From NCBI RefSeq assembly GCF_002834385.1, contig NZ_PITQ01000016.1, positions 58,751-122,750 of the forward strand: a stretch of DNA of 64,000 nucleotides, given 5' to 3'. The stretch is from Rahnella sp. AA. Its GTDB lineage: Bacteria > Pseudomonadota > Gammaproteobacteria > Enterobacterales > Enterobacteriaceae. A program made the position numbers and the translations under genes. The notes under the pieces were generated by a model. It searched no databases, had not been told where the DNA came from, and worked only from the letters and a program-made list of their open reading frames with translations. Shown here piece by piece: positions 18,037-29,505 of this stretch. The number at the start of each line of letters is the position of its first letter. The stretch's first letter is position 1.

Positions 18037-19311
18037 ATGAATATTTTTTATAATATAATCATATATTTAATTCAGCCATTAATTTGGATCCGCTTGCTGC
18101 TGCGCAGCCGCAAGTCCCCGGCATACCGTAAACGCTGGGCTGAACGTTATGGCTTTTGCAAAGGGAAGGTTGTCTCTGGCGGCATCATGCTACATTCAGT
18201 CTCCGTGGGCGAAACACTGGCAGCTATCCCTTTAGTCCGGGCCTTGCGCCATCGTTACCCTTCGCTGCCGATTACGGTGACAACAATGACACCGACGGGC
18301 TCAGAACGCGTCCAGTCCGCGTTTGGTAAAGGGGTTCACCATGTTTATCTGCCTTATGATCTGGCAGGATCGGTAAATCGTTTCCTTGATGAAGTTAACC
18401 CAAAACTGGTGATCATCATGGAAACTGAATTATGGCCGAATCTTATCAGTGCCCTGCACCACCGCCAGATCCCACTGGTTATCGCTAATGCGCGCCTTTC
18501 GGCCCGTTCTGCAAAGGGATACCAGAAACTCGGTAAGTTCATTCGTACCATTTTGCAACGTATAACGCTGATCGCGGCACAAAACCAGGAAGATGGTGAG
18601 CGTTTCCTTTCTCTGGGGCTGAAACGCAATCAGCTCGCCGTTACCGGTAGCCTGAAGTTCGACATTTCAGTGACACCTGAACTGGCGGCAAAAGCCATCG
18701 CGCTGCGCAGCCAGTGGGCATCGCGCCGTCAGGTCTGGATTGCGACCAGTACGCATGAAGGGGAAGAAACCCTGCTGCTGGAAGCACATAAAGAATTGCT
18801 GAAAGCTCACCCGACGCTGCTGCTGATCCTTGTGCCGCGCCATCCGGAACGTTTCCCGGTTGCCTGTGAACTGACGCGCAAAGCGGGTCTGACCTTCACG
18901 CAGCGAAGTACCGGCGAAGTACCGTCATCGGGAACGCAGGTCGTGATCGGCGATACGATGGGTGAGTTAATGCTGCTGTACGGAATTGCCGATCTGGCGT
19001 TTGTTGGCGGCAGTCTGGTCGATCGCGGAGGTCATAATCCTCTGGAAGCCGCAGCACACGCCATTCCTGTCCTGATGGGCCCGCATACGTTTAACTTCAA
19101 AGATATCTGCGCCAAACTCGCGCAGGACGATGGATTAATCACCGTGACGGATACGCCATCGCTGGTCAAAGAAATCTCTACTCTGCTGACGGACGAAGAC
19201 TACCGTCTCTATTACGGACGTCACGCGGTAGAAGTTTTGCATCAAAATCAGGGTGCGCTGCAACGCCTGCTGCATTTACTGGAGCCTTATCTGCCTGTGC
19301 GGGGTCATTAA
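18037..19311 (+). CDS. waaA: lipid IV(A) 3-deoxy-D-manno-octulosonic acid transferase
   Basis: A 424-residue GT30 enzyme transferring two Kdo residues from CMP-Kdo to lipid IVA. It has an N-terminal membrane anchor ([17 protein letters not shown]), then ERYGF, the [15 protein letters not shown] segment with the catalytic Glu, [13 protein letters not shown], and METELWPNL. The C-terminal half has [36 protein letters not shown]. The length equals E. coli (425). The first codons are very AT-rich. waaE starts at its stop codon. A 120-base gap separates it from the GT4 gene. Confidence 0.98.
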   Translation: MNIFYNIIIYLIQPLIWIRLLLRSRKSPAYRKRWAERYGFCKGKVVSGGIMLHSVSVGETLAAIPLVRALRHRYPSLPITVTTMTPTGSERVQSAFGKGVHHVYLPYDLAGSVNRFLDEVNPKLVIIMETELWPNLISALHHRQIPLVIANARLSARSAKGYQKLGKFIRTILQRITLIAAQNQEDGERFLSLGLKRNQLAVTGSLKFDISVTPELAAKAIALRSQWASRRQVWIATSTHEGEETLLLEAHKELLKAHPTLLLILVPRHPERFPVACELTRKAGLTFTQRSTGEVPSSGTQVVIGDTMGELMLLYGIADLAFVGGSLVDRGGHNPLEAAAHAIPVLMGPHTFNFKDICAKLAQDDGLITVTDTPSLVKEISTLLTDEDYRLYYGRHAVEVLHQNQGALQRLLHLLEPYLPVRGH

Positions 19312-20078
19312 TGGCCGATAAAAAACGTTTATCCGTCGTGCTGATTGCACGCAATGAAGCAGATCTGCTGCCCGAATGCCTGGAGTCTGTGGCCTGGGCA
19401 GATGAAATCATCCTGCTTGATTCAGGCAGTGAAGATGCCACGCCGGACGTTGCCCGTCAGTTCGGTGCGAAAGTGTTCACCAACGTGCAATGGCCAGGTT
19501 TTGGTAAACAGCGCCAGTTAGCGCAAAGCTATGCGACCGGCGATTACATTTTGATGATCGATGCGGACGAACGGGTTTCTCCGGAACTACGACAGTCGGT
19601 TGAAAACGTTCTGAATAATCCTCAGGAAAACGCGGTTTACAGCCTCGGCCGCAGTAATTTATTCCTCGGAAAATTTATGCGCCACAGCGGCTGGTATCCC
19701 GATCGCGTCAACCGCTTATATCCTTCAGCCTTCCGCTATAACGACGATTTAGTTCATGAATCGCTGAACACGGGCAATGCCGCCGTTATCCCTTTGCAAG
19801 GCGATTTGCTGCACCTGACTTGTCGGGATTTATTTGCTTTCCAGCGCAAACAGCTCAGCTATGCCGAAGCATGGGCCAGTCAGCGCAATCAGCAAGGCCG
19901 CCGTTGCAGCTTTTTCTCTGTCATTTCACACACGTCAGGCGCATTCATAAAAACCTGGATCCTGCGGGCGGGTTTTCTGGATGGTAAACAGGGTTTGATT
20001 CTGGCGGGCGTCAATGCACAGTATACTTTCAATAAATATGCTGCCCTGTGGGCGCTCAGCCATCAACTGCAAAAGTGA
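19311..20078 (+). CDS. waaE: LPS core beta-glucosyltransferase WaaE
   Basis: A 255-residue GT2 enzyme: [38 protein letters not shown], then [16 protein letters not shown] and a C-terminal membrane-proximal [15 protein letters not shown]. In Klebsiella and Serratia, WaaE (KdtX) adds a beta-1,4-glucose to heptose I, a feature absent from E. coli K-12. It overlaps waaA by one base (TAATG) and is followed six bases later by coaD, the conserved waaA-waaE-coaD order. Confidence 0.95.
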   Translation: MADKKRLSVVLIARNEADLLPECLESVAWADEIILLDSGSEDATPDVARQFGAKVFTNVQWPGFGKQRQLAQSYATGDYILMIDADERVSPELRQSVENVLNNPQENAVYSLGRSNLFLGKFMRHSGWYPDRVNRLYPSAFRYNDDLVHESLNTGNAAVIPLQGDLLHLTCRDLFAFQRKQLSYAEAWASQRNQQGRRCSFFSVISHTSGAFIKTWILRAGFLDGKQGLILAGVNAQYTFNKYAALWALSHQLQK

Positions 20079-20567
<489 letters not shown>

Positions 20568-20574
20568 GTCTGTT

Positions 20575-21384
20575 CTACCGCTGGCAGTTAGGGCAAAAAA
20601 ACGTGGTACGCTGAGCATGTTTCTTACTCTCGACAGGCGTACCGCATACCCTGCAAGGCTCGCCAGCGCGGCCATAAACCTGTAATTCCTGCGCGAAATA
20701 CCCCGGTTTGCCATCCGACTGAAGGAAATCTTTCAGCGTGGTTCCGCCCTGCTCAATGGAACGCAGTAACACCGCTTTAATGGTTCTGACGAGTAATTCG
20801 GCCTCATCGCGTTTAAGAGAATGCGCCAGCCTGTCCGGTGAAATACCCGCGACAAACAGCGATTCGCTGGCGTAGATGTTGCCTACACCGACCACCAGTT
20901 TGTTGTCCATCAGCCATGGCTTGATGGGGGATTTTTTTGTGCGCGACTTCTCCAGCAGATAATCGGCGGTAAAATCCGTACTTAAAGGCTCCGGCCCGAG
21001 GTGCGCCAAAACATTGCTGGCCGCCAGATCCGTAGACCATAACCAGGCTCCAAAACGGCGCGGGTCGGTATAACGCAACACAAAACCGGTATCCATCACC
21101 AGATCGACATGGTCATGTTTACCCGGTTCAGTTTCTTCCGACAAAATCCGCAAACTGCCAGACATGCCCAGATGAATGATGATCCAGCCCGTCTTAAGCT
21201 CAACCAGCAGGTACTTTGCACGACGCTGAACGCTCAGCACCGGCTGGTCACTGAGCGACAGAATCTCTGCAGAAACAGGCCAGCGCAGACGCGGATTACG
21301 CACGATAGCGTGCATGATCGTGTGGCCTTTCAGATAGGGTTCAATCCCTCTGCGGCTGGTTTCAACCTCAGGTAATTCCGGCAT
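20575..21384 (-). CDS. mutM: formamidopyrimidine-DNA glycosylase
   Basis: A 269-residue bifunctional DNA glycosylase/AP lyase removing 8-oxoguanine. The catalytic N-terminal proline is in [24 protein letters not shown] follows, [13 protein letters not shown] is the helix-two-turn-helix, and the C-terminal zinc finger has CRVCGTPVE and FFCPNCQR. The start at 21384 follows GGGAGAA; an upstream ATG would bury the catalytic proline. It converges with coaD, seven bases apart. Confidence 0.98.
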   Translation of the reverse strand: MPELPEVETSRRGIEPYLKGHTIMHAIVRNPRLRWPVSAEILSLSDQPVLSVQRRAKYLLVELKTGWIIIHLGMSGSLRILSEETEPGKHDHVDLVMDTGFVLRYTDPRRFGAWLWSTDLAASNVLAHLGPEPLSTDFTADYLLEKSRTKKSPIKPWLMDNKLVVGVGNIYASESLFVAGISPDRLAHSLKRDEAELLVRTIKAVLLRSIEQGGTTLKDFLQSDGKPGYFAQELQVYGRAGEPCRVCGTPVESKKHAQRTTFFCPNCQR

Positions 21385-21485
21385 AATTTCTCCCTTTGCA
21401 GAATGATTCTCAGAGTGTGTCGCAGACATCGGCATCAGGCAAACAAAAGTCGCGCTGAGCGGAAATGGCCAAATTCAGGCAATAA

Positions 21486-21509
21486 AAAACCCGGCCGGAG
21501 CCGGGTTTT
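21486..21509 (-). terminator. terminator of rpmB-rpmG
   Basis: AACCCGGC (21488-21495), loop CGGA, GCCGGGTT (21500-21507). On the minus strand it is followed by six T. It lies 16 bases after the rpmG stop. Confidence 0.85.
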
Positions 21510-21524
21510 ATTAATCCACTAAAA

Positions 21525-21961
<437 letters not shown>

Positions 21962-22132
21962 TCAGCTCGAGCTTCGTATAGGGTATGGCCGCCTCGTCAG
22001 GCTTTTAGAGCCCATCTCAGCAAACTCCACTGAGAACCGACTCACTGTCGTCGGGTAAAAACCAATTCATCAGGTTAGAAACCTGCTGAGATAGGCTCTT
22101 AACGCCAAACCCAAGATTCTCAAAGGTGGCGT

Positions 22133-22161
22133 AGTATACGCTCTGTAGCGTAAGTGCTCAA
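22133..22161 (-). promoter_or_regulatory. sigma-70 promoter of rpmB-rpmG
   Basis: On the minus strand, TTGAGC (22156-22161), 17-base spacer, TATACT (22133-22138). The leader to rpmB would be about 185 bases. Confidence 0.6.
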
Positions 22162-22177
22162 GTCCCGAACAGCTAAA

Positions 22178-22195
22178 GATCCCTAAGGATCTTCA
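22178..22195 (-). repeat. inverted repeat AAGATCC-N4-GGATCTT downstream of radC
   Basis: A perfect 7-bp dyad lies 11 bases after the radC stop, holding two GATC sites. On the minus strand the T-run precedes rather than follows it, so it is a poor terminator. Confidence 0.4.
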
Positions 22196-22205
22196 AAAAA
22201 CGACG

Positions 22206-22886
22206 CTAAATCCAACCACGTTCAGCAAAAGAGACTGTTTCTCCGTGGCCTACAACCAGATGGTCAAGGACGCGGATTTCCAGCAGTTGGCACGCTCGAA
22301 TAATCTGTTCAGTCACTTTCCGGTCCATCAGGCTAGGCTCAGCCCGACCGGATGGGTGATTATGCGCCAGTATTAGGGCTGCCGCATTAACCTTCATCGC
22401 ACCGCGAACAATTTCACGGGGATACACTTCTACGTGCCCAATAGTACCAGCAAACATCTCCTCATGGCGAATAACGCGATGCTGGTTGTCGAGAAAAAGT
22501 ACCAGAAAGACCTCTCTTTCCCGAAAAACCAGCAAATTCTGCAGATATTCCCGGATGACCTCCGGACTGAGCATCGCATTTTCAGCATTCAGGTGACGTA
22601 AATATGACCGCCGTGACAGTTCCGAAACCGCGACTAGCTGTGCAAATTTCGCGACACCCATCCCTTTAATGCCCACCATTGATTCAAAATCAGCCATCAG
22701 CAACTGATGCAGTGAACCGAATTTTTCCAGAAGATTCTTCGCCAGTGCCATGACGTGCATCCCCTGACAACCGGTGCGCAGGTAGATCGCCAGCAGTTCC
22801 TGGTCGGTCAGCCTTTTTGCACCCTGCTGCAATAATTTTTCCCGTGGCGGCAACTCGCCCGGCCAGCTTTCCTGTGCTTTCGTCAT
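22206..22886 (-). CDS. radC: RadC family JAMM-domain protein
   Basis: 226 residues. An N-terminal helix-hairpin-helix region ([15 protein letters not shown]) is followed by a JAB/JAMM metalloprotease-like domain with [17 protein letters not shown], the zinc-binding HxH...D motif. A role in DNA repair was once proposed but is not established. The start GTCATCC-facing ATG at 22886 is preceded by AGGAG on its strand. It is divergent from coaBC. Confidence 0.95.
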   Translation of the reverse strand: MTKAQESWPGELPPREKLLQQGAKRLTDQELLAIYLRTGCQGMHVMALAKNLLEKFGSLHQLLMADFESMVGIKGMGVAKFAQLVAVSELSRRSYLRHLNAENAMLSPEVIREYLQNLLVFREREVFLVLFLDNQHRVIRHEEMFAGTIGHVEVYPREIVRGAMKVNAAALILAHNHPSGRAEPSLMDRKVTEQIIRACQLLEIRVLDHLVVGHGETVSFAERGWI

Positions 22887-23006
22887 CCTGACTCCTTTTA
22901 GGCGCCGATTGTGGCACAGAGCCTTGTCTGCAAGTGTTTCCGGTTTGAAAGCCTGCGAGGCATTACGCAGAATTTTTATTCATCCGCTTAAGAGCATCGC
23001 CAATAG

Positions 23007-23034
23007 CTGTCATCATTGTGCGTTATGCTAAAAT
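23007..23034 (+). promoter_or_regulatory. candidate sigma-70 promoter of coaBC
   Basis: CTGTCA (23007-23012), 16-base spacer, TAAAAT (23029-23034), about 40 bases before the coaBC start. Confidence 0.4.
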
Positions 23035-23072
23035 GTCGCTTCTTTCGGCTTACAACCAATCGGACAATGATG

Positions 23073-24287
23073 ATGACGGGACTTTCCGGCAAACATATTG
23101 TGCTCGGTATCAGCGGTGGTATCGCTGCCTATAAAGCACCAGAACTGGTACGTCGCTTACGTGAAAGAGGCGCAGAAGTACGCGTGGTCATGACGCAAGC
23201 GGCGAAATCCTTTGTGACTCCCCTGAGCCTGCAGGCCGTTTCTGGCTACCCGGTTTCTGATGACCTGCTTGATCCGGCTGCCGAAGCGGCAATGGGGCAT
23301 ATTGAGCTGGGCAAATGGGCTGACTTAGTTCTGATTGCTCCCGCCACGGCTGATTTACTGGCACGAATGAATGCAGGTATGGCGAATGACCTGCTGACGA
23401 CTGTCTGCCTGGCAACCGCCGCGCCCGTTGCCGTTTTGCCGGCTATGAACCAGCAAATGTATCGCGCTGCCGTCACTCAGGAGAATCTGGAAAAACTGGC
23501 CGCACGCGGCACGTTAATTTGGGGGCCCGACAGCGGAAGCCAGGCCTGTGGCGATATCGGCCCTGGCCGGATGCTCGATCCGCTGGTGATAGTCGATTTA
23601 GCCAATACCCATTTTTCTGCACGTAAAGATCTGGCGCATCTGAATATCATGGTTACCGCAGGCCCGACGCGCGAAGCGCTCGACCCGGTACGTTTTATCA
23701 GCAACCACAGTTCAGGAAAGATGGGATTCGCCATCGCCAAAGCGGCTGCTGACCGTGGCGCACAGGTCACGCTGATTGCGGGTCCTGTATCACAACCGAC
23801 ACCGCCGAATGTCCGCCGCATTGACGTCGAAAGTGCGCTGGATATGCAAAAAGCCGTGCAGCTTTCCGCTGCTTCACAGCAGATTTTCATCTCCTGCGCA
23901 GCCGTCGCGGATTATCGTGCAGAATTGGTTGCTGAGGAAAAAATTAAAAAACAAGGTGATGAAATCACTGTAAAAATGGTTAAAAACCCCGATATTGTAG
24001 CAGGCGTTGCGGCAATGACGGAAAACCGGCCCTATGTCGTGGGGTTTGCCGCAGAAACCCAGAATGTGGAAGAATACGCGCGGCAAAAAAGGATCCGCAA
24101 GAATCTGGATCTGATTTGCGCCAACGACGTTTCACTTGCCGGGCATGGTTTTAATACTGATACCAATGCCTTGCATCTTTTTTGGCAGGACGGGGATAAA
24201 ACCTTACCGCTCAGCGATAAGTCCCTGCTTGGTCAACGTTTATTAGAAGAGATTGTCAGCCGTTATGATGAAAAAAATCGACATTAA
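23073..24287 (+). CDS. coaBC: bifunctional phosphopantothenoylcysteine decarboxylase/phosphopantothenate-cysteine ligase
   Basis: About 404 residues (E. coli 406). The N-terminal flavoprotein CoaC half has [18 protein letters not shown], the catalytic His in [12 protein letters not shown], and PAMNQQMY plus [14 protein letters not shown]. The C-terminal CoaB ligase half starts at ITAGPTRE-like [25 protein letters not shown], with CAAVADYR and KIKKQ, then VGFAAET. Three consecutive ATG codons start at 23067; 23073 fits the GGAC site and length. It makes 4'-phosphopantetheine for CoA synthesis. It overlaps dut by 23 bases. Confidence 0.97.
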   Translation: MTGLSGKHIVLGISGGIAAYKAPELVRRLRERGAEVRVVMTQAAKSFVTPLSLQAVSGYPVSDDLLDPAAEAAMGHIELGKWADLVLIAPATADLLARMNAGMANDLLTTVCLATAAPVAVLPAMNQQMYRAAVTQENLEKLAARGTLIWGPDSGSQACGDIGPGRMLDPLVIVDLANTHFSARKDLAHLNIMVTAGPTREALDPVRFISNHSSGKMGFAIAKAAADRGAQVTLIAGPVSQPTPPNVRRIDVESALDMQKAVQLSAASQQIFISCAAVADYRAELVAEEKIKKQGDEITVKMVKNPDIVAGVAAMTENRPYVVGFAAETQNVEEYARQKRIRKNLDLICANDVSLAGHGFNTDTNALHLFWQDGDKTLPLSDKSLLGQRLLEEIVSRYDEKNRH

Positions 24288-24723
24288 AATTCTCGACCCG
24301 CGCATCGGTTCGACTTTCCCTTTACCAGCCTACGCGACGCCGGGCTCCGCAGGTCTGGATTTGCGCGCCTGTCTGGACGCGTCGGTAGAACTGAAACCGG
24401 GCGAAACGACGTTGCTGCCAACCGGTCTGGCTATCCATATCGGTGATGCAAATCTGGCGGCGATTATCCTGCCACGTTCAGGTTTGGGCCATAAACACGG
24501 CGTCGTTCTGGGCAACCTGGTCGGTCTTATCGATTCGGATTATCAGGGCCAGCTGATGGTTTCCGTCTGGAACCGTGGTCAGACAACATTTGTGATCGAG
24601 CCGGGCGAGCGTATTGCACAAATGGTCTTTGTGCCGGTGGTTCAGGCAGAATTCAATCTGGTGGAAGATTTTGACGCCAGTGAACGCGGTGAAGGTGGTT
24701 TTGGCCATTCAGGCCGTCAATAA
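24265..24723 (+). CDS. dut: deoxyuridine 5'-triphosphate nucleotidohydrolase
   Basis: A 152-residue trimeric dUTPase hydrolysing dUTP to dUMP and pyrophosphate. The five motifs are visible: [37 protein letters not shown], and the C-terminal [11 protein letters not shown]-loop-like arm. It starts inside the coaBC end at ATG 24265 (MMKKID, as in E. coli). The dfp-dut-slmA order is conserved. Confidence 0.98.
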   Translation: MMKKIDIKILDPRIGSTFPLPAYATPGSAGLDLRACLDASVELKPGETTLLPTGLAIHIGDANLAAIILPRSGLGHKHGVVLGNLVGLIDSDYQGQLMVSVWNRGQTTFVIEPGERIAQMVFVPVVQAEFNLVEDFDASERGEGGFGHSGRQ

Positions 24724-24894
24724 GAACCTGTTCAGCACCGCTGATTTTGACGCGATATTGAACAGATCCTTATCACTATCAGACCGTAACAACACCAAGG
24801 GAACGAAATAAGCCGCAGGATCACAGCGATTCATGCGGCAGTTGTGCGGTTTCTCCATGATTTTAGCCGTTTTTTAGCAAGGGTCTATTCAGAC

Positions 24895-25491
24895 ATGGCA
24901 GAGAAAGAAACGACAAAAAGGAACCGGCGCGAAGAGATTTTGCAGGCGTTAGCGCAAATGCTTCAGTCCAGCGATGGCAGCCAGCGGATCACCACCGCGA
25001 AACTCGCCGCCAGCGTAGGTGTTTCGGAAGCAGCTCTTTACCGTCATTTCCCCAGTAAGACGCGGATGTTTGACAGCTTAATCGAATTTATCGAAGACAG
25101 CCTGATCACCCGTATCAATCTTATCCTGCAGGATGAGAAAGATACGTTAAACCGAATCCGTCTGATTTTACTGCTGATTTTAGGTTTTGCAGAACGTAAC
25201 CCCGGGCTGACCCGCATTATGACCGGTCACGCACTGATGTTCGAACAAGACCGCCTGCAAGGCCGTATCAACCAGCTTTTTGAGCGGATTGAAGCGCAAC
25301 TGCGGCAGGTATTGCGTGAAAAGAAAATGCGTGAGGGCAGCGGATTCGCCAGTGATGAAACCCTTCTCGCCAGCCAGTTGCTGGCATTTTGCGAGGGGAT
25401 GTTGTCGCGGTTTGTGCGTTCAGAATTTAAGTATCGTCCGACTCAGGACTTTGATACCCGCTGGCCACTGATTTCTGCTCAGCTGCAATAA
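24895..25491 (+). CDS. slmA: nucleoid occlusion factor SlmA
   Basis: A 198-residue TetR-fold DNA-binding protein that blocks FtsZ ring assembly over the nucleoid. The helix-turn-helix is [34 protein letters not shown], residues about 30-65. The C-terminal dimer domain carries [20 protein letters not shown]. The start at 24895 gives the E. coli length exactly; the ATG-equivalent further upstream lacks similarity. Confidence 0.97.
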   Translation: MAEKETTKRNRREEILQALAQMLQSSDGSQRITTAKLAASVGVSEAALYRHFPSKTRMFDSLIEFIEDSLITRINLILQDEKDTLNRIRLILLLILGFAERNPGLTRIMTGHALMFEQDRLQGRINQLFERIEAQLRQVLREKKMREGSGFASDETLLASQLLAFCEGMLSRFVRSEFKYRPTQDFDTRWPLISAQLQ

Positions 25492-25519
25492 CGTCAATTT
25501 TCAGCACAGGTTACAGATG

Positions 25520-25547
25520 CAAAAAAGGGCCGAAAGGCCCTTTTTCA
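25520..25547. terminator. bidirectional terminator between slmA and pyrE
   Basis: AAAAAGGGCC, GAAA tetraloop, GGCCCTTTTT (25522-25531, 25536-25545): T run on either strand. It serves both convergent genes. Confidence 0.9.
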
Positions 25548-25561
25548 TTTCACAGGAATGA

Positions 25562-26203
25562 TTACACGCCGTACGTTTGCTGATACGCGCGCACAGCCGC
25601 CAGATGGTCAGCCATTTCCGCTTTCTCTTCCAGATATTCAATCAAATCCGCCAGCGTAATAATTGAAATCACCTTGCAGTGATAATCCCGCTCAACTTCC
25701 TGAATCGCAGAGATATCCGCACGGCCACGTTCCTGACGATCCAGCGAAATCAGCACGCCCGCCAGCGTCGCGTTGTGCGCATTGATGATTTCCATGGATT
25801 CACGGATAGCCGTACCGGCGGTAATCACATCATCAACCAGCATGACGCGGCCCTGTAGCGGGCTGCCCACCAGTAAACCGCCTTCACCGTGATCTTTGGC
25901 TTCTTTGCGGTTGAAACAATACGGCACATCGCGGTCATGATGCTCAGCCAGCGCGACGGCGGTGGTGGTCGCGATCGGAATCCCTTTATAGGCCGGGCCG
26001 AAAACTAAATCAAAATCAATTTTTGAATCCATCAATGCTTCAGCGTAAAAACGTCCCAGTAACGCCAGGTCACGGCCGGTATTAAACAAACCGGCATTGA
26101 AGAAGTAAGGACTGATGCGCCCGGACTTCAGGGTAAACTCGCCGAATTTCAAAACCTGTTTGTTCAGTGCGAACTCGATAAACTGGCGCTGATAGGCTTT
26201 CAT
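25562..26203 (-). CDS. pyrE: orotate phosphoribosyltransferase
   Basis: A 213-residue enzyme joining orotate and PRPP to orotidine 5'-phosphate in pyrimidine synthesis. The PRPP-binding motif is [24 protein letters not shown] precedes it, and the catalytic loop is [11 protein letters not shown]. The start at 26203 ([13 protein letters not shown]) equals E. coli; the open frame upstream is the terminator region and rph shadow. It is the second gene of the rph-pyrE operon, controlled by the attenuator between them. Confidence 0.98.
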   Translation of the reverse strand: MKAYQRQFIEFALNKQVLKFGEFTLKSGRISPYFFNAGLFNTGRDLALLGRFYAEALMDSKIDFDLVFGPAYKGIPIATTTAVALAEHHDRDVPYCFNRKEAKDHGEGGLLVGSPLQGRVMLVDDVITAGTAIRESMEIINAHNATLAGVLISLDRQERGRADISAIQEVERDYHCKVISIITLADLIEYLEEKAEMADHLAAVRAYQQTYGV

Positions 26204-26256
26204 TGATGGTCTCCTCGTTAATATCTTACATCTGCAATTGTCAGCCCGCAGGCCAT

Positions 26257-26282
26257 AAAAAAGGCGACTTCTCAGTCGCCTT
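26257..26282 (-). promoter_or_regulatory. pyrE attenuator (intrinsic terminator)
   Basis: AAGGCGACT, 4-base loop, AGTCGCCTT (26261-26269, 26274-26282), followed on the minus strand by six T (26257-26262), 6 bases after the rph stop. In E. coli the same element couples pyrE transcription to UTP supply through ribosome pausing in rph. The same mechanism is inferred here. Confidence 0.88.
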
Positions 26283-26288
26283 AAAAAA

Positions 26289-27005
26289 TTATTCCGCCAG
26301 CGCCGCTTTCTGCGCCTGGAAGATAGTGTCGATCCCCTCTCGTGCGAGGGAAAGTAAAGTGAGTAGTTCTTCGTGGCTGAACGGCTCGCCTTCGGCGGTG
26401 CCCTGTACTTCAATCATGCGGCCATCTTCCATCATGACCACGTTCATGTCCGTTTCAGCGGCGGAGTCTTCGACATACTCGAGGTCGCACAGCGCTTCAC
26501 CTTTCACAATGCCGACGGAAACGGCAGCAACCATCCCTTTCATCGGATTGGCTTTCAGTTTACCCGCAGCCACCAGCGCGTTCAGCGCATCTGCCAGCGC
26601 CACACAGGCACCGGAGATAGAGGCAGTACGCGTGCCGCCGTCAGCCTGCAAAACATCGCAGTCCAGCGTGATGGTGAATTCACCCAACTTTTTGAGATCT
26701 ACTGCCGCACGCAATGAGCGGGCAATCAGGCGCTGAATTTCAAGAGTACGTCCGCCTTGTTTGCCTTTTGCGGCTTCACGCGCATTACGGCTGTGCGTGG
26801 AGCGCGGCAGCATGCCGTATTCAGCCGTGATCCAACCTTGTCCCTGACCTTTCAGGAAACGCGGAACGCCTTCTTCCACCGTCGCGGTACACAGCACTTT
26901 GGTATCACCAAACTCCACCAGCACGGAACCTTCAGCGTGTTTAGTGTAATGGCGGGTCAGTGTTACTGGGCGTACTTGTTGTGCATTTCTGCCTGCTGGA
27001 CGCAT
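26289..27005 (-). CDS. rph: ribonuclease PH
   Basis: A 238-residue phosphorolytic 3'-5' exoribonuclease trimming tRNA 3' ends. [44 protein letters not shown] and [19 protein letters not shown] are family motifs. It is full-length; E. coli K-12 carries a frameshifted copy. It acts as the leader gene of pyrE. Confidence 0.98.
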   Translation of the reverse strand: MRPAGRNAQQVRPVTLTRHYTKHAEGSVLVEFGDTKVLCTATVEEGVPRFLKGQGQGWITAEYGMLPRSTHSRNAREAAKGKQGGRTLEIQRLIARSLRAAVDLKKLGEFTITLDCDVLQADGGTRTASISGACVALADALNALVAAGKLKANPMKGMVAAVSVGIVKGEALCDLEYVEDSAAETDMNVVMMEDGRMIEVQGTAEGEPFSHEELLTLLSLAREGIDTIFQAQKAALAE

Positions 27006-27131
27006 GGATAGTTCTCCGGGTCGCGAATCGTGTTTGGCTGCGCATTATACGGACTTCGCGAGGTAATGCCTATCATGACCCGCTCACCGGGGCTATAATC
27101 GCTTCATCTTTACATTAACAGGTACGCATAC

Positions 27132-27995
27132 ATGATCCGTAGTATGACCGCTTATGCCCGACGCGAAATTAAGGGTGACTGGGGCAGCGCCGCGTGGGAA
27201 CTTCGCTCGGTAAACCAACGTTATCTCGAAACTTACATCCGTCTGCCAGAGCAATTCCGCAGCCTGGAGCCGGTTGTCCGCGAGCGCATTCGTGCCCGTC
27301 TGACACGGGGTAAAGTCGAATGTAATCTGCGTTTTGATCTCGATCCGGGCGCGCAAAGCACTTTGCAGCTGAATGAAAAACTGGCGAAACAGCTGGTTGA
27401 AGCGGCGCAATGGGTAAAAATGCAAAGCGACGAAGGCGAGATTAATCCGCTGGAAGTTCTGCGCTGGCCGGGCGTGATGCTGGCCGAAGAACAGGATCTG
27501 GATGCAATCAGCACCGAACTGCTGCTGGCGCTGGAAACCGCACTGGACGACTTTATCAGCGCGCGCGAAAGCGAAGGTGCCGCGCTGAAAACGCTGATTG
27601 AACAACGCCTCGACGGCGTCAGCGCCGAAGTCGTGAAAGTCCGCGCCCAGATGCCCAATATCCTGCAATGGCAGCGTGAACGTCTGGTGAGCAAACTGGA
27701 AGACGCGCAGGTTCAGCTGGAAAATACCCGCCTGGAACAGGAACTGGTATTGATGGCGCAGCGTATTGATGTGGCAGAAGAGCTAGACAGACTGGAAGCA
27801 CACGTTAAAGAAACCCATAAAATCATGAAGAAAGAAGAGGCCGTTGGCCGCCGCCTTGATTTCATGATGCAGGAATTTAACCGCGAGTCGAACACGCTGG
27901 CATCCAAATCGATCAATGCCGATGTCACAACTTCAGCCATCGAGCTGAAAGTGCTTATCGAACAGATGCGCGAACAGATTCAGAACATCGAATAA
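27132..27995 (+). CDS. yicC: YicC family endoribonuclease
   Basis: 287 residues, identical in length to E. coli YicC. It has the N-terminal YicC domain (SMTAYARREIKGDWGSAAWELRSVNQRYLE) and the C-terminal DUF1732 (RLDFMMQEFNRESNTLASKS). The family has been described as an endoribonuclease (for E. coli, acting on the sRNA RyhB with PNPase). It is divergent from rph and followed by a strong terminator. Confidence 0.96.
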   Translation: MIRSMTAYARREIKGDWGSAAWELRSVNQRYLETYIRLPEQFRSLEPVVRERIRARLTRGKVECNLRFDLDPGAQSTLQLNEKLAKQLVEAAQWVKMQSDEGEINPLEVLRWPGVMLAEEQDLDAISTELLLALETALDDFISARESEGAALKTLIEQRLDGVSAEVVKVRAQMPNILQWQRERLVSKLEDAQVQLENTRLEQELVLMAQRIDVAEELDRLEAHVKETHKIMKKEEAVGRRLDFMMQEFNRESNTLASKSINADVTTSAIELKVLIEQMREQIQNIE

Positions 27996-28014
27996 ATCAT
28001 CTGATCTGATGCAA

Positions 28015-28056
28015 TAAAAAACGCCTCCCGTCAGCCTGACCGGGGGCGTTTTTTTA
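28015..28056. terminator. bidirectional terminator between yicC and the fabF-like gene
   Basis: ACGCC plus TCCCG pair with CGGGG and GGCGT around a short loop, with an A run before and seven T after. It serves both convergent genes. Confidence 0.85.
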
Positions 28057-28084
28057 TGCTTTAGCTCTGAAAATCAGAAAGAAA

Positions 28085-29359
28085 TTAATCTTCCCAACGT
28101 TTCAGCAGTACACAAGCATTCACGCCGCCAAAACCAAAGCCGTTGGACAGTGCGTAAGTAATGCCGTGCTTCTGCGCCGTGTTGCCGACGATGTTCAGGC
28201 CTTCTGCCGCGGCATCTTTGTTTTCAAGGTTGAGCGTTGGCGGCACGATTTGGTCGCGCACAGCCAGGATGGTGAAGATAGTTTCCAGACCGCCCGCAGC
28301 GCCCAGCAAGTGGCCGGTTGCAGATTTGGTGGACGTTACCGCCAGTTTCCCGTCTGTACCGAACAGGGTTTTAATCGCGTTGATTTCACCCAAATCACCC
28401 ACCGGCGTAGAGGTCGCATGCGCATTCAAATGCTGCACGTCTGAGGGCTGAATGCCCGCCTGACGCAAAGCGATTTTCATCGCACGACCCGCGCCGTTGC
28501 CGTCTTCCGCACCGGAAGTCATATGGTAAGCATCACCGCTGGTGCCGTAACCGACGATCTCAGCGAGAATTTTTGCGCCACGCGCTTTCGCATGTTCCAG
28601 TTCTTCGATAACCAGCATGCCTGCGCCTTCGCCCATCACAAAGCCGTCACGGGCGCTGTCAAATGGACGGGATGCTTTTTCCGGATGATCTGCGTGGCCG
28701 GCAGACATCGCTTTTGCCGCCGCAAACCCCCCCAGGCTCACGGTATCGATCGCCGCTTCAGCGCCACCACACAGTGCAACATCAGCTTCATCATTGCGAA
28801 TCAAACGAACCGCATCGCCGATTGCCTGAACACCCGCCGCACACGCGGTAACCGGCGCGCCGATGGGGCCTTTGAACTGGTGTTTAATTGAAACCTGACC
28901 GGAAGCCAGATTCACCAGGAATGAAGGAATGGTGAACGGGGACAAACGCTTAGCACCACGGGTGTCGTTAGTGCGCACAGCATGCGCAATCGCCGGGAAA
29001 CCACCGATACCCGAGCCAATGACGGTTGCAGTACGTTCCTGCTGTTCAGGGGTTTCCGCTTTCCAGCCTGCATTAGCAATCGCCATATCGGCAGCGGCCA
29101 TGGCGAAAAGAATGAAACGGTCCATTTTCTTCTGGTCTTTCGGCACAACAAACAGGTCAGGGTCGAAACCTGATTCAGGATCCTGTTCTTTAGTTTGTAC
29201 CTGGCCGCCAATTTTCACGGACAGCGTTTCAACAATTTCTTCCGGCAAAACGCGGATACCAGACTGACCAGCCAACAGGCGCTTCCAGATAGTTTCGATA
29301 TCACAGCCCAGAGGACTCACAGCCCCCATGCCGGTAATAACCACTCGACGATGAGTCAT
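28085..29359 (-). CDS. beta-ketoacyl-ACP synthase II-like protein (FabF paralogue)
   Basis: 424 residues with a complete condensing-enzyme triad: Cys173 in PVTACAAGVQAIGDA, His314 in LNAHATSTPVGD and His350 in KSATGHLLGAAGG, plus GFGFGGVNACVLL at the end. FabF enzymes elongate acyl-ACP with malonyl-ACP. This copy lies outside a fab cluster and has no acpP beside it, so it is probably an accessory or specialised elongating synthase. The start at 29359 matches the FabF N-terminus (MTHRRVVITGMGAVSPLG). A TetR-type regulator lies just upstream in the same direction, and an inverted repeat similar to the one before that regulator lies 107 bases before this start. Confidence 0.93.
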   Translation of the reverse strand: MTHRRVVITGMGAVSPLGCDIETIWKRLLAGQSGIRVLPEEIVETLSVKIGGQVQTKEQDPESGFDPDLFVVPKDQKKMDRFILFAMAAADMAIANAGWKAETPEQQERTATVIGSGIGGFPAIAHAVRTNDTRGAKRLSPFTIPSFLVNLASGQVSIKHQFKGPIGAPVTACAAGVQAIGDAVRLIRNDEADVALCGGAEAAIDTVSLGGFAAAKAMSAGHADHPEKASRPFDSARDGFVMGEGAGMLVIEELEHAKARGAKILAEIVGYGTSGDAYHMTSGAEDGNGAGRAMKIALRQAGIQPSDVQHLNAHATSTPVGDLGEINAIKTLFGTDGKLAVTSTKSATGHLLGAAGGLETIFTILAVRDQIVPPTLNLENKDAAAEGLNIVGNTAQKHGITYALSNGFGFGGVNACVLLKRWED

Positions 29360-29465
29360 AAAAAATTCCTCTCTGTCTGTATAAGACTTAAGTTTCTTCA
29401 GGCGCGCTTCCACGAACCGGGCAGAAACGGGTTTCTGTTAATAATGGCTGACAGTATGTGACGAA

Positions 29466-29487
29466 TTACGATTTTGTAAACCCGTAA
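29466..29487. promoter_or_regulatory. candidate TetR operator before the fabF-like gene
   Basis: TTACGATT, 6 bases, ACCCGTAA (arms 29466-29473 and 29480-29487; TTACG arms pair, 6 of 8 positions symmetric). Spacing and TTACGATT arm match the stronger dyad at 30170-30195. On the minus strand it overlaps a TTTACA -35-like hexamer. Confidence 0.45.
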
Positions 29488-29505
29488 CCAAAAATTTTGT
29501 TTTGC

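Noticed and set aside
17816..18040. 74-codon open frame running from the end of the GT4 gene into the gap before waaA
   Set aside because: Most of it lies in another frame of the GT4 gene; no ribosome-binding site and no recognisable protein features.
24614..24811. 65-codon frame across the dut end and the dut-slmA gap
   Set aside because: Begins as a shadow of dut and has no ribosome-binding site.
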